DNA from: Actinoplanes sp. M2I2
GTDB taxonomy: Bacteria > Actinomycetota > Actinomycetes > Mycobacteriales > Micromonosporaceae
Assembly (NCBI RefSeq): GCF_023544445.1
Contig: NZ_JALPVJ010000012.1
Location: forward strand, 186,001 to 250,000
DNA length: 64,000 nucleotides
Direction: 5' to 3'
Shown here: in pieces, positions 50,313-58,985 of the stretch
Layout: each line of letters opens with the position of its first letter
Position numbering within the stretch: the stretch's first letter is position 1
The notes under the pieces: model-generated
Database searches by the model: none
The model's input: only the letters and a program-made list of their open reading frames with translations
Told to the model about the DNA's origin: nothing
Made by a program: the position numbers and the translations under genes

Positions 50313-51709
50313 GCGCGCCCGCGCAGATCACCCGGTTCCGCGAGCTGCTGGCCCGGGTGCTCGGCTGGACCTTCGCCGACAACGACGCCCAGCAGCTGGC
50401 CGGGCTGTTGCGCGACCGGGCGGCCGAGCACGGGATGAGCCGGGACGCCTACCTGGCCCGGCTGGCCACGCGGCGGTGGGAGCCCGAGGTCACCGCCCTG
50501 ATCGAACGGCTCAGCATCACCGAGACGTACTGCTTCCGGCACGGCGAGCAGTTCGCCGCGCTGCGGGAGGACGCGCTGCCCGAGCGGGCCGCGGCGCGGG
50601 CCTCACAGCGGGTGCTGCGGATGCTGTCGGTGGCGTGCTCGTCCGGGGAGGAGGCGTACTCGCTGGCGATCACCGGGCGTCAGGTGCGGCCCGACCCGGA
50701 CTGGATCGTCAGCGTGATCGGGGTGGACGCGAACCCGCTGGTGCTGCGCAAGGCCGAGGCGGCCTGGTATTCGGCCTGGTCGCTGCGGGAGACGCCGGAC
50801 GCGGTGCGCCGCCGCTGGTTCCGGCCGGACGACGGCGGCTACCGGGTGGTCGACGAGATCCGCCGGCTCGTACGGTTCCAGCGCACCAACGTGGCCGAGC
50901 CGGACGACAGCCTGTGGCGCCCCGGCCAGTACGACGTGATCTTCTGCCGCAACCTGCTCATGTATCTCACTCCGGCCGTGACCTCCGCGCTGGTCGAGCG
51001 GATGACCGCGGCGCTGGCGCCGGGCGGCTACCTGTTCCTGGGGCACACCGACTCGCTCGGCAGCGATCCGGACGGGCTCGAGCTCCGGCACACCCGCCAG
51101 TCGTTCTACTACCGCCGCGCGGGCGGGCCGACCCCGCAGCGCCTCGGCACGCCCCCGGTCACCGAGCAGGCTCGGACCGTCTCGGGGCCCGCCGAGGCCC
51201 TGGCCGTCGACAACACGTACGACCGGGCCCTGGATCTGCTGCGGCAGGAGCGCTTCACCGATGCGCTGGAACTGGCCGCGGCACCTCGCCCGGGTCCGCT
51301 GCGCCAGCGTGATCGGCTGCTGCACGGCGTGCTGCTGGCGCAGGTCGGACGGCTCGACGAGGCGGTCGCGCTGGCCCGGCGGCTCAGCGACGAGAACGGC
51401 CTCAACCCGGACGCGCACCAGCTGCTCGGGCTGTGCCTCGAGGACGGTTCGGCGGTCGCGGAGGCCATCGGCCAGTACCGTCTGGCGGCGTACCTGGACC
51501 CGGGTTTCGCCCTGCCCCGGATGAGGCTGGGTCAGCTCGCGAGGCGGCAGGGTGACGACCGCGGCGCGGCGGCCGAGCTGGAGCGGGCGCTGGATCTGCT
51601 CGCCCGCGAGGACGACGAGCGGATCACGTTGTTCGGCGGCGGTTTCGGCCGGATCGCCCTCACCGTGCTGTGCCGCTCCGAGCTGGACGCCTGCGGGGTC
51701 CACCCGTGA
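50309..51709 (+). CDS. CheR-type methyltransferase with C-terminal TPR domain
   Basis: A 466-residue protein. The N-terminal helical domain (about 5-75) is followed by the SAM-binding domain with the motif LSVACSSGEEAYSLAI. IGVDANPLVLRKAEAA and YDVIFCRNLLMYLTPAV are also CheR hallmarks. From about residue 300 on there are TPR-like helices: YDRALDLLRQERFTDALELA, LAQVGRLDEAVALARRLSDEN and LGLCLEDGSAVAEAIGQYRLAAYLDPGF. It methylates receptor glutamates. The CheR-TPR fusion is like WspC and FrzF. Overlaps both neighbours by four bases. Confidence 0.95.
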   Translation: MSAPAQITRFRELLARVLGWTFADNDAQQLAGLLRDRAAEHGMSRDAYLARLATRRWEPEVTALIERLSITETYCFRHGEQFAALREDALPERAAARASQRVLRMLSVACSSGEEAYSLAITGRQVRPDPDWIVSVIGVDANPLVLRKAEAAWYSAWSLRETPDAVRRRWFRPDDGGYRVVDEIRRLVRFQRTNVAEPDDSLWRPGQYDVIFCRNLLMYLTPAVTSALVERMTAALAPGGYLFLGHTDSLGSDPDGLELRHTRQSFYYRRAGGPTPQRLGTPPVTEQARTVSGPAEALAVDNTYDRALDLLRQERFTDALELAAAPRPGPLRQRDRLLHGVLLAQVGRLDEAVALARRLSDENGLNPDAHQLLGLCLEDGSAVAEAIGQYRLAAYLDPGFALPRMRLGQLARRQGDDRGAAAELERALDLLAREDDERITLFGGGFGRIALTVLCRSELDACGVHP

Positions 51710-52275
51710 CCGCCGGGCCGGGCAGCGTCGCCAGGCGGGTGCGCCGGTTGCGCGAGGACTTCGACCAGTCGTTCGCCGAGCCCGCCCGCAGCCACGACGA
51801 GGAGCACTTCGAGCTCCTGACGATCCGGGCCGGCGGACGCCCGTACGCCATCAAACTCTCGCAGAGCTCGGGCGTGCACCCGGACCGCCCGGTGACGCCG
51901 CTGCCCGGGCCGCAGCCCGCGCTGCTCGGCCTGGCCGGGTTCGCGGGGGCCGTGGTGCCCGTCTACGACCTGGCCGCGCTGCTCGGCCACCCGGTCGGCG
52001 AGGTGCCCCGCTGGCTGGTGCTCGCGGCCGGCACACCGCGGCTCGGGCTGGCCTTCCACGAGCTCGACGGGCACGTCCGGGCCGCGGCCACCGACATCAT
52101 CCGCGACTCGGGTGAGACCGGCGACGACGGCGGCCACGGACTGGGCGGCACCCTGCGCGGGCTCGTCGACCTGCCCGGCGGCAGCCGCCCGATCATCGAC
52201 ATCCCGGCCATGCGATCCCTGGTGCACGCCCTGGCCGGGCATGCGCAGGCCGCCGACGAGGAGGACGCACCATGA
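51706..52275 (+). CDS. second CheW-like adaptor
   Basis: A 189-residue protein with GTG start overlapping the CheR stop (GTGA). A basic helical extension ([27 protein letters not shown]) precedes the CheW domain: [56 protein letters not shown]. The C-terminal part has [25 protein letters not shown]. It probably plays the WspD role. Stop overlaps the MCP start as ATGA. Confidence 0.88.
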   Translation: MTAGPGSVARRVRRLREDFDQSFAEPARSHDEEHFELLTIRAGGRPYAIKLSQSSGVHPDRPVTPLPGPQPALLGLAGFAGAVVPVYDLAALLGHPVGEVPRWLVLAAGTPRLGLAFHELDGHVRAAATDIIRDSGETGDDGGHGLGGTLRGLVDLPGGSRPIIDIPAMRSLVHALAGHAQAADEEDAP

Positions 52276-53744
52276 TGGCCGAACGCACCTTCGGCACGAA
52301 GCTGGCCGCCGGCTTCGGGCTGACCCTGGCGCTCACGCTGCTGATGACGGCGACCTCGGTGCTGACCCTGCGCTACGTCATGAGCAGCAAGGACAACGTG
52401 ATCACGTCGGCCCGGGTGAATCTGGTCGGCTCCGAGGCGCTCAGCGCCTACATGGAGTCGCGGATCGCCGACTACCGCGCCTATCTGCTGGTCGGCACCG
52501 ACGAATATCTCACCGCCACCGCGGCCGACCGGACGCGATTCCTCGGCCAGGTCGCCACGCTGAGGAAGTCGATGACCGACCCGACTTCCCTCGAGCTGTT
52601 GGACACCGTCTCCACCGTCGAGGAGAAGCACGCCACGGTGGTGGCCGGGGTGATCGCCGAACGGGCGGGTCTGAACGACCTGCGCAACGTCCGGCAGCTG
52701 GCCGGCAACCAGGAGCTGAAAGCGGCCCGGATCGCCGTTCAGAAGGCGATCGCCGCCCTGATCGAGCGGCAGTCGACCGTGGTGGACGCCCGCCGGGACG
52801 AGTCGTCGACCCGCGCCACCATGGCCATCTTCTTCATCATCGGGATCGGCGCCCTGCTGATTCTCGGAGCCGCCGCGGTGGCCTGGAAACTGAGCCGCGA
52901 CCTGCGCCGGGAGGTGGGCGCCGCGGTCGGGCACATCCAGAGCTCGTCGGCCGAGCTCGAGGCGGCCGCCGCCCAGCAGGCCTCGGGCGGCCGCGACCAG
53001 GCCAGCGCGATGAACGAGATCACCACGACGATCAGCGAGCTGCTGATCACCTCCCGGCAGATCGCGGACAGCGCCCAGCGGGTCTCCAAGATCGCCGAGG
53101 AGACGGCCGAGGCGGCCCGCACCGGTGACGCCACAGTGGAGCAGACCCGGGCGTCGATCGCGGCGATCCGCACCCAGGTCGACCAGATCGTGCAGCACAT
53201 GCTGGCCCTGGGCGAGAAGTCGCAGCAGATCGGCGGGGTGGCCGACCTGGTGTCGGAGCTGGCCGAGCAGACCAACATCCTGGCCATCAACGCCACGATC
53301 GAGGCCAGCGGCGCCGGCGAGTGGGGCCGCCGGTTCGCGGTGGTGGCCGAGGAGATCCGCAAGCTCGCCGACCGTACGGCCGGGTCGGCCAAGGAGATCC
53401 GGGCGCTCATCGAGGACGTCCGCGGCGCGGTCAACACGACCGTGATGGCGACCGAGATCGGGGCCAAGGCGGTGGACTCCGGCTCGCGGCAGTTCGACGA
53501 CGCGACCAGCTCGTTCCGCCGGATCGCCGGGCTGGTCGCCACCACCAGCGACGCGACCCGCGAGATCGAGCTGTCCACCAAACAGCAGACCACCGCCGTC
53601 GAGCAGGTCAACATCGCGGCCTCGGACACCGCCCGGGTCACCCGCGAGACCGAGGCCAGCGCCGTGCAGACCAAGCAGACCGCCGCGCATCTCACCACGC
53701 TCTCCAGCGAGCTGCTGGACCTGGTCGGCACCGGGCGGCACTGA
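52272..53744 (+). CDS. methyl-accepting chemotaxis protein
   Basis: A 490-residue receptor. Helix one ([21 protein letters not shown], about 12-35) and helix two ([22 protein letters not shown], about 180-202) flank a helical extracytoplasmic sensor of about 140 residues, probably a CHASE3 or four-helix bundle type. No clear HAMP follows. The signalling hairpin tip is [47 protein letters not shown]. Glu/Gln-rich flanks offer methylation sites. The ligand is unknown. It sits in the middle of the operon, unlike wspA which is first. Confidence 0.93.
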   Translation: MMAERTFGTKLAAGFGLTLALTLLMTATSVLTLRYVMSSKDNVITSARVNLVGSEALSAYMESRIADYRAYLLVGTDEYLTATAADRTRFLGQVATLRKSMTDPTSLELLDTVSTVEEKHATVVAGVIAERAGLNDLRNVRQLAGNQELKAARIAVQKAIAALIERQSTVVDARRDESSTRATMAIFFIIGIGALLILGAAAVAWKLSRDLRREVGAAVGHIQSSSAELEAAAAQQASGGRDQASAMNEITTTISELLITSRQIADSAQRVSKIAEETAEAARTGDATVEQTRASIAAIRTQVDQIVQHMLALGEKSQQIGGVADLVSELAEQTNILAINATIEASGAGEWGRRFAVVAEEIRKLADRTAGSAKEIRALIEDVRGAVNTTVMATEIGAKAVDSGSRQFDDATSSFRRIAGLVATTSDATREIELSTKQQTTAVEQVNIAASDTARVTRETEASAVQTKQTAAHLTTLSSELLDLVGTGRH

Positions 53745-53796
53745 TGACCGGCTCCTACCGCGGGCGCTCGTCCGGCGCCGTCCGGCGCGGTCCGTC

Positions 53797-55926
53797 ATGA
53801 CGAGCCGCGATCCGCTGCGCTACTTCCGGATCGAGGCGCGTGAGCTGGTCGACCAGATCAGCTCGGGCGTGCTCGATCTGGACCAGCAACCCGAGCCCGA
53901 CGTGGTGGCCCGGCTGCTGAGGTTCGCGCACACCCTCAAGGGCGCGGCCCGGGTGGTCAAGCAACAGGAGATCGCCGACCGCGCGCACGAGTTCGAGGAG
54001 GTGCTCGTCCCGCACCGCGACGAGCGCGTCCCGGCGCTGCCGGCCGATCAGATGCGCGAGCTGCTGCGCCTCAACGACGAGATCGCCGGGTACGTGACCG
54101 CCCTGTCCGCGCCGGCCGCGGCCCCGCCGGCGCCCGTCGAGCCCGAGGCGCCGATCCGCACGGTTCCCCTGAACGAGCCGACCACGCAGGCCGAGGTGGA
54201 CCAGGCGCACGTCGACGCCGAACTGGCCCGGGGCGCCGACGCGGCCTCGGACCGGCCCGAGCGGGCCGCCACCGCCGACCTCGACGACCTGCTCGACGCG
54301 ATCGGCGAGGCCAGCTCCCGGATCGCCCCGCTCCGCGACGGCGGCCGGACGCTGGCCCGTCTGCACCGCAAGGTGGAGACGCTGGGCGAGCGCATGCGCA
54401 TCGGGCGCACCACCGTGTCGGACTCGTCCGCCCGCACCTCGGTCCGGCGCCTCGCCGGCGAGCTCGGTGCGCTCGGCCGCCGCCTCACCGACGCCGTCGA
54501 CCAGGTCGAACGCGAGCTCGACGAGGTGCGCGGCCGCGCCGAAGGGCTGCGCCTGGTGCCGGCCGGGTCGATCTTCACGGCGCTGCGGCGGGCCGTCCGG
54601 GACGCCGCGGACGGCGAGGGCAAGCGGGTGCGGTTCCAGGCCTCGGGCGCCGACGTGCGGATGGGCCCCAACCTGCTCAACCTGATCAGCGGCGCGTTCC
54701 TGCACGTCGTCCGGAACGCGGTCGTGCACGGCATCGAGCCCGAGGCGCAGCGCCTGGCCGCCGGCAAGCCGGCCGAGGGCACGGTCGGCGTCCACGTCGA
54801 GCGGCGCGGCCGGTACGCCGAGTTCCGCTGCGTCGACGACGGGCGCGGCTTCGACCTGGCCGCGTTGCGCCGCACCGCCGAGGAGCGCGGCCTGCTGGCC
54901 CCCGGCGCCGATCCGGCCCCCCAGGCCCTGATCGACCTCGTGCTGCACGGCGGGATCAGCACCGCCCCCGGGGTCACCGACGTGGCCGGCCGCGGCATCG
55001 GGATGGACGTGGCCCGGGACGTGGCCCTGCAACTGGGCGGGGAGGTCTCCATCGTCAACCGGCCGGGCGAGGGGGCCACCGTACGCCTCGTCGTGCCGCT
55101 GACCTTGCTGAGCATGAACGGCCTGATCGTCGAGGCCGGCGGGACGACCGCGACGATGCCGCTGGACTCTGTGCTCCGCTGTGTGCGCCTGAGCGCCGAC
55201 GAGATGGCCGCCGCGACCGCCACCGCCCGGCTGGCCCACGAGCGTGAGGTGCTGCCGTTCCTGCCGCTGAGCCAGGCCCTGCGGATCGCCCCGGCCGAGG
55301 GCGGCGCCGGTTCCGGGGTGGCGGTGGTGCTCGCGGCCGACCGCGACACGGTGGCGATCGGCGTCGACCGGCTGGCCGGCACGTCCACTCTGGTCGCCCG
55401 GCCGCTGCCCGACCTGGCGCCGGCCGCCCCGGTGATCGGCAGCGTGTCGATCGACCTGGACGGCAACCCGCGGCTGGTCCTGGACGCGCACGGGCTGGTG
55501 GCCGAGGCCCGCCAGGAGAGCACCACGGCCCGCGGTGACAGCAGCCTCCCGGTCAAGCCGCGGATGCCGATCCTGGTCGTGGACGACTCGCTGACGACCC
55601 GCATGCTCGAGCGCAGCATCCTCGAGTCGGCCGGCTACGAGGTCGATCTGGCGGCCTCCGGCGAGGAGGGCCTGGAGAAGGCCCGCGCCCGCCGGTACGG
55701 CCTCTACCTGACCGACATCGACATGCCGGGAATCGACGGCTTCACGTTCGTCGCGCGGACCCGGGCCGATCCCGCCCTGGGCCACGTGCCGGCGATCCTG
55801 GTGAGCTCGCGGGCCAGCGCCGAGGACCGGCGCCGCGGCACCGAGGTGGGCGCGTCGGCGTACGTGGTCAAGGGCGAGTTCAACCAGGAGGAGCTGCTCG
55901 CCCACATCCGGAGGCTGATCCTCTGA
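53797..55926 (+). CDS. CheA histidine kinase with C-terminal receiver (WspE-like)
   Basis: A 709-residue hybrid. The HPt domain has the phospho-His45 in LLRFAHTLKGAARVV. A Pro/Ala linker (about 108-150) precedes the dimerisation helices. The HATPase has the N-box FLHVVRNAVVHGIEPEAQ, VDDGRGFD and GRGIGMDVARDVALQLGG. A CheW-like regulatory domain spans about 425-570. The receiver (about 590-709) has ILVVDDSLTTRMLE with the phospho-Asp at about 640 (TDIDMPGIDG) and the Lys in YVVKGEF. It phosphorylates itself, its own receiver, CheB and possibly the next kinase. Stop and CheB start share one base (TGATG). Confidence 0.95.
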   Translation: MTSRDPLRYFRIEARELVDQISSGVLDLDQQPEPDVVARLLRFAHTLKGAARVVKQQEIADRAHEFEEVLVPHRDERVPALPADQMRELLRLNDEIAGYVTALSAPAAAPPAPVEPEAPIRTVPLNEPTTQAEVDQAHVDAELARGADAASDRPERAATADLDDLLDAIGEASSRIAPLRDGGRTLARLHRKVETLGERMRIGRTTVSDSSARTSVRRLAGELGALGRRLTDAVDQVERELDEVRGRAEGLRLVPAGSIFTALRRAVRDAADGEGKRVRFQASGADVRMGPNLLNLISGAFLHVVRNAVVHGIEPEAQRLAAGKPAEGTVGVHVERRGRYAEFRCVDDGRGFDLAALRRTAEERGLLAPGADPAPQALIDLVLHGGISTAPGVTDVAGRGIGMDVARDVALQLGGEVSIVNRPGEGATVRLVVPLTLLSMNGLIVEAGGTTATMPLDSVLRCVRLSADEMAAATATARLAHEREVLPFLPLSQALRIAPAEGGAGSGVAVVLAADRDTVAIGVDRLAGTSTLVARPLPDLAPAAPVIGSVSIDLDGNPRLVLDAHGLVAEARQESTTARGDSSLPVKPRMPILVVDDSLTTRMLERSILESAGYEVDLAASGEEGLEKARARRYGLYLTDIDMPGIDGFTFVARTRADPALGHVPAILVSSRASAEDRRRGTEVGASAYVVKGEFNQEELLAHIRRLIL

Positions 55927-56990
55927 TGATCCGTGTCCTGCTCGTGGAGGATTCCGCGACCATGCGCCACCACCTGCGCGAGTCGCTCGCCGCCGACCCG
56001 GAGCTGCAGGTGGTCGGCGAGGCGACCGACGGCGGCCAGGCGGTGGAGCTGGTCGCGCGGCTGCGGCCCGATGTGATCACGATGGACATGATGCTGCCGA
56101 CGATGACCGGCCTGGTCGCCACCGAGCACATCATGGCCGAGCACCCGACGCCGATCCTGGTGGTCTCCTCGGCCGACCGGCGCGAGTTGTTCAGCACGTA
56201 CAACGCGCTGGCCGCGGGCGCGGTCGACGTGCTGGAGAAGCCGCGGGGCGACGGCACGGACGCCGACTGGGGGCGGCGGCTGTGCGCGGCCGTGCGCCTG
56301 GTCTCGCGCATCCGCGTGATCACCCATCCCCGGGCCCGGCTGGACGGCCGCGGGCGGGTGAGCCCCGAGCCGGTCGCCCCCGCGCCGGCCCCGTCGCTGA
56401 CCGACGCGCTGCGCGTGGTGGCACTCGGCGCCTCGACCGGTGGCCCGGGCGCGCTGACCGAGCTGCTGCGCGCGCTGCCGGTCGGCTTCCTGCCCCCGGT
56501 GCTGTGCGTCCAGCACATCGCGGCCAGCGAGCCGTTCGCCGTGGCGTTCTCCGACTGGCTGGCCGGGCAGACCGGCCGCGACGTCAGCTACGCCCGGGAC
56601 CGTACGCCGGTGGCCGCCCTGTCCGGCCGGGTCGTGCTCGCCCCGCCCGACCGGCACCTGCTGGTGCGCGACGGCATGGTCCGGGTCAGCGACGGGCCGC
56701 CCCGGCACTCCTGCCGCCCGTCGGTCGACGTGCTGTTCGAGTCGGTGGCCGCCGAGTACGGCGCGAGCGCGGCCGGCTGCCTGCTCACCGGCATGGGCCG
56801 CGACGGCGCCGGGGGCCTGCTGACCATGCGGTCGCGGGGGGCCGTCACCTTCGCCCAGGACGAGGCCAGCTGTGTCGTCTACGGCATGCCCCGCGAGGCC
56901 GCCCTCATCGGCGCGGCCGCCTACATCCTGCCGCCGGCCCGGATGGCCGCCCGGCTGGTCGAGCTCCAGCCCACCGGGAGCCGTCGATGA
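55926..56990 (+). CDS. cheB: CheB protein-glutamate methylesterase
   Basis: A 354-residue protein. The receiver (1-120) has the Asp pocket VEDS and phospho-Asp54 in ITMDMMLPTMTG. The esterase domain has the catalytic Ser in LGASTGGPGAL, the His in CVQHIAASEPFA and the Asp in LLTGMGRDGAGGLL. It removes receptor methyl groups when phosphorylated by CheA, giving adaptation. Position matches WspF. Stop overlaps the next start (ATGA). Confidence 0.96.
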   Translation: MIRVLLVEDSATMRHHLRESLAADPELQVVGEATDGGQAVELVARLRPDVITMDMMLPTMTGLVATEHIMAEHPTPILVVSSADRRELFSTYNALAAGAVDVLEKPRGDGTDADWGRRLCAAVRLVSRIRVITHPRARLDGRGRVSPEPVAPAPAPSLTDALRVVALGASTGGPGALTELLRALPVGFLPPVLCVQHIAASEPFAVAFSDWLAGQTGRDVSYARDRTPVAALSGRVVLAPPDRHLLVRDGMVRVSDGPPRHSCRPSVDVLFESVAAEYGASAAGCLLTGMGRDGAGGLLTMRSRGAVTFAQDEASCVVYGMPREAALIGAAAYILPPARMAARLVELQPTGSRR

Positions 56991-58981
56991 CCCACCGCGT
57001 GCTGATCGTCGACGACAGCCTCACCGTACGGATGGACCTGCACGAGGCCTTCGAGGCGGACGGCTTCGGCACTGTCCTGTGTGCCACCGGCGCCGAGGCC
57101 CGGGCCGCGTTCGTCGGCGACGACTTCGACGTGGCGGTGCTCGACGTGCTGCTGCCCGACGCCGACGGGCTGGAGCTGCTCACCGAGCTGCGCGGCATGC
57201 CGAGCCGGGCCCGGGTGGTGACCGTGCTGCTCAGCAGCGAGGACGAGGTGGCCGACCGGCTCGCCGGGCTGCGCATCGGCGCGGACGAGTACGTCGGAAA
57301 ACCGTACGATGCAGGATACGTCGTCGCCCGGGTGCGCCAGCTGCTGCGCGACGGCCCGGCGGGCTCGGACGACCGCACCACCGTGCTCATCGTGGACGAC
57401 AGCCGGACCTTCCGCGAGCAGCTGCGCGAGCTGCTCGAGGCCGAGGGGTACGCCGTGCTGACCGCCCCGAGCGGCGAGGACGGCCTGCGCACGGCGGCCG
57501 ACCGGCGCCCGCAGGCAATCATCGTCGACGGCGTGATGCCCGGCATCGACGGCGCCACGGTGATCCGGCGCATCCGCCTCGACCCGGCCCTGCGCGACAT
57601 CCCGTGCATCCTGATGACCGCGGCCGACGACTACGCCACCGAGCTGCAGATGCTCGACGCCGGCGCCGACGCCTTCGTGCGCAAGCAGCAGAACCTGGCG
57701 ATCGTGCCGGCCAAGCTCAACGCAGTGCTGCGGCAGAGCGCCGAGCAACTGCCGATCGAGGTCACCGGCAGCCTGCACGGGCCGAGCAAGGTGCTCGCGC
57801 TCACGCCCGACCGGCAGCGGCTGGCCGATCTGGCGGCGGCCCTGCGCGACGAGGGCTACGACGTGGTTCCGGTGGCGGGCACCGAGGACGCTCTCGACCT
57901 GCTGGCCGAGCAGCCGGTCGACTGCATCGTGCTGGGTCAGGGGCTCTCCGGCGAGCTGGGCCGGGAGGCCTGCCGGCGGATCAAGGAGGTGCCGGTGATC
58001 GGCGAGACCCCGGTGGTGATGACCGGGTCGACCGACGACGACATGCTGGCCTGCCTGGAGTCGGGCGCCGACGACTACGTGCGGGCGGATTCCGGCGCCG
58101 AGGCGTTGCGGGCCCACGTGCGCACCCAGATCCGGCGCAAGCAGTCGCACGACGAGAGCCGCCGCATCCGCGAGGAGCTGATGCGCCGCGAACTGGACGC
58201 GGCCGAGGAGCGCTCGGCCCGGCAGCTCGCCGAGACCCGGGCGGCGCTGGTCGAGGAGCTGGAGTGGCGCAACCGCGAGCTCGAGGCGTTCTCCGGTTCG
58301 GTCTCGCACGACCTGCGCGGCCCGCTGCAGGTGATCAGCAGCTTCGCCGAGCACATGCTCGACGACGAGGGCGACCCGCTCAGCAAGGAGGCGCGGCGCC
58401 GGTTGAGCCGCATCCAGGCGGCCGCGCACCGGATGGCCGACCTGGTCGAGTCGCTCCTGATCCTGGCCCGGGCCAGCCGGGGTGACCTGCGACGGGCCGA
58501 GTTCGACCTGACCGTGACGATCTGGCAGGTGATCGGCGAGGTCGAGGCCCGCGACCCGGCACACAAGGTGGCCTTCACGGTCCACGAGAGCATGCGCGCG
58601 GACGCCGACGAGGGCCTGGTCCGGGTCATCCTGGAGAATTTGATCAACAACGCCGTGAAGTTCACCCGCAAGGTCGAGCGGCCGGCGGTGGAGGTGGGCC
58701 GGGCCGACGCGGGCTTCTACGTGCGCGACAACGGGGCCGGCTTCCCGGCGGGCAAGGCCGGCGAGCTGTTCCGGCCGTTCGCCCGCCTGCACAGCGCCGA
58801 GGACTTCCCGGGCACCGGCATCGGCCTGACCACGGTGCACCGGGCGGTCGAACGCCACGGCGGCGAGATCTGGGCCGAGGGCGAGGACGGGCACGGCGCG
58901 ACCTTCTGGTTCACGCTGCCACCCACCCCGGCCCCGGCGGCCACGCCGGACCGGCGGGCCCAGGCCCGCCGGCACAGCTGA
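56987..58981 (+). CDS. hybrid histidine kinase with three N-terminal receiver domains
   Basis: A 664-residue cytoplasmic protein beginning MTHRVLIVDDSLTVRMDL; the frame is open upstream only as a shadow of cheB. REC1 (1-122) has phospho-Asp53 in AVLDVLLPDADG. REC2 (about 130-250) has Asp181 in IIVDGVMPGIDG. REC3 (about 268-385) has lost both the acidic pocket (VLALTPDRQ) and phospho-Asp (IVLGQGLSGELG). A coiled coil (about 388-430) leads to HisKA with His441 in SGSVSHDLRGPLQV, then HATPase (ENLINNAVKF, VRDNGAGFPAG, GTGIGLTTVHRAV). It probably takes phosphate from CheA at REC1/REC2 and passes signal to an unlinked response regulator. Confidence 0.94.
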   Translation: MTHRVLIVDDSLTVRMDLHEAFEADGFGTVLCATGAEARAAFVGDDFDVAVLDVLLPDADGLELLTELRGMPSRARVVTVLLSSEDEVADRLAGLRIGADEYVGKPYDAGYVVARVRQLLRDGPAGSDDRTTVLIVDDSRTFREQLRELLEAEGYAVLTAPSGEDGLRTAADRRPQAIIVDGVMPGIDGATVIRRIRLDPALRDIPCILMTAADDYATELQMLDAGADAFVRKQQNLAIVPAKLNAVLRQSAEQLPIEVTGSLHGPSKVLALTPDRQRLADLAAALRDEGYDVVPVAGTEDALDLLAEQPVDCIVLGQGLSGELGREACRRIKEVPVIGETPVVMTGSTDDDMLACLESGADDYVRADSGAEALRAHVRTQIRRKQSHDESRRIREELMRRELDAAEERSARQLAETRAALVEELEWRNRELEAFSGSVSHDLRGPLQVISSFAEHMLDDEGDPLSKEARRRLSRIQAAAHRMADLVESLLILARASRGDLRRAEFDLTVTIWQVIGEVEARDPAHKVAFTVHESMRADADEGLVRVILENLINNAVKFTRKVERPAVEVGRADAGFYVRDNGAGFPAGKAGELFRPFARLHSAEDFPGTGIGLTTVHRAVERHGGEIWAEGEDGHGATFWFTLPPTPAPAATPDRRAQARRHS

Positions 58982-58985
58982 GGTC

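Noticed and set aside
58982-58985. Terminator between the chemosensory operon and the amidase
   Set aside because: Only four bases separate the convergent stops, and no hairpin was found there.
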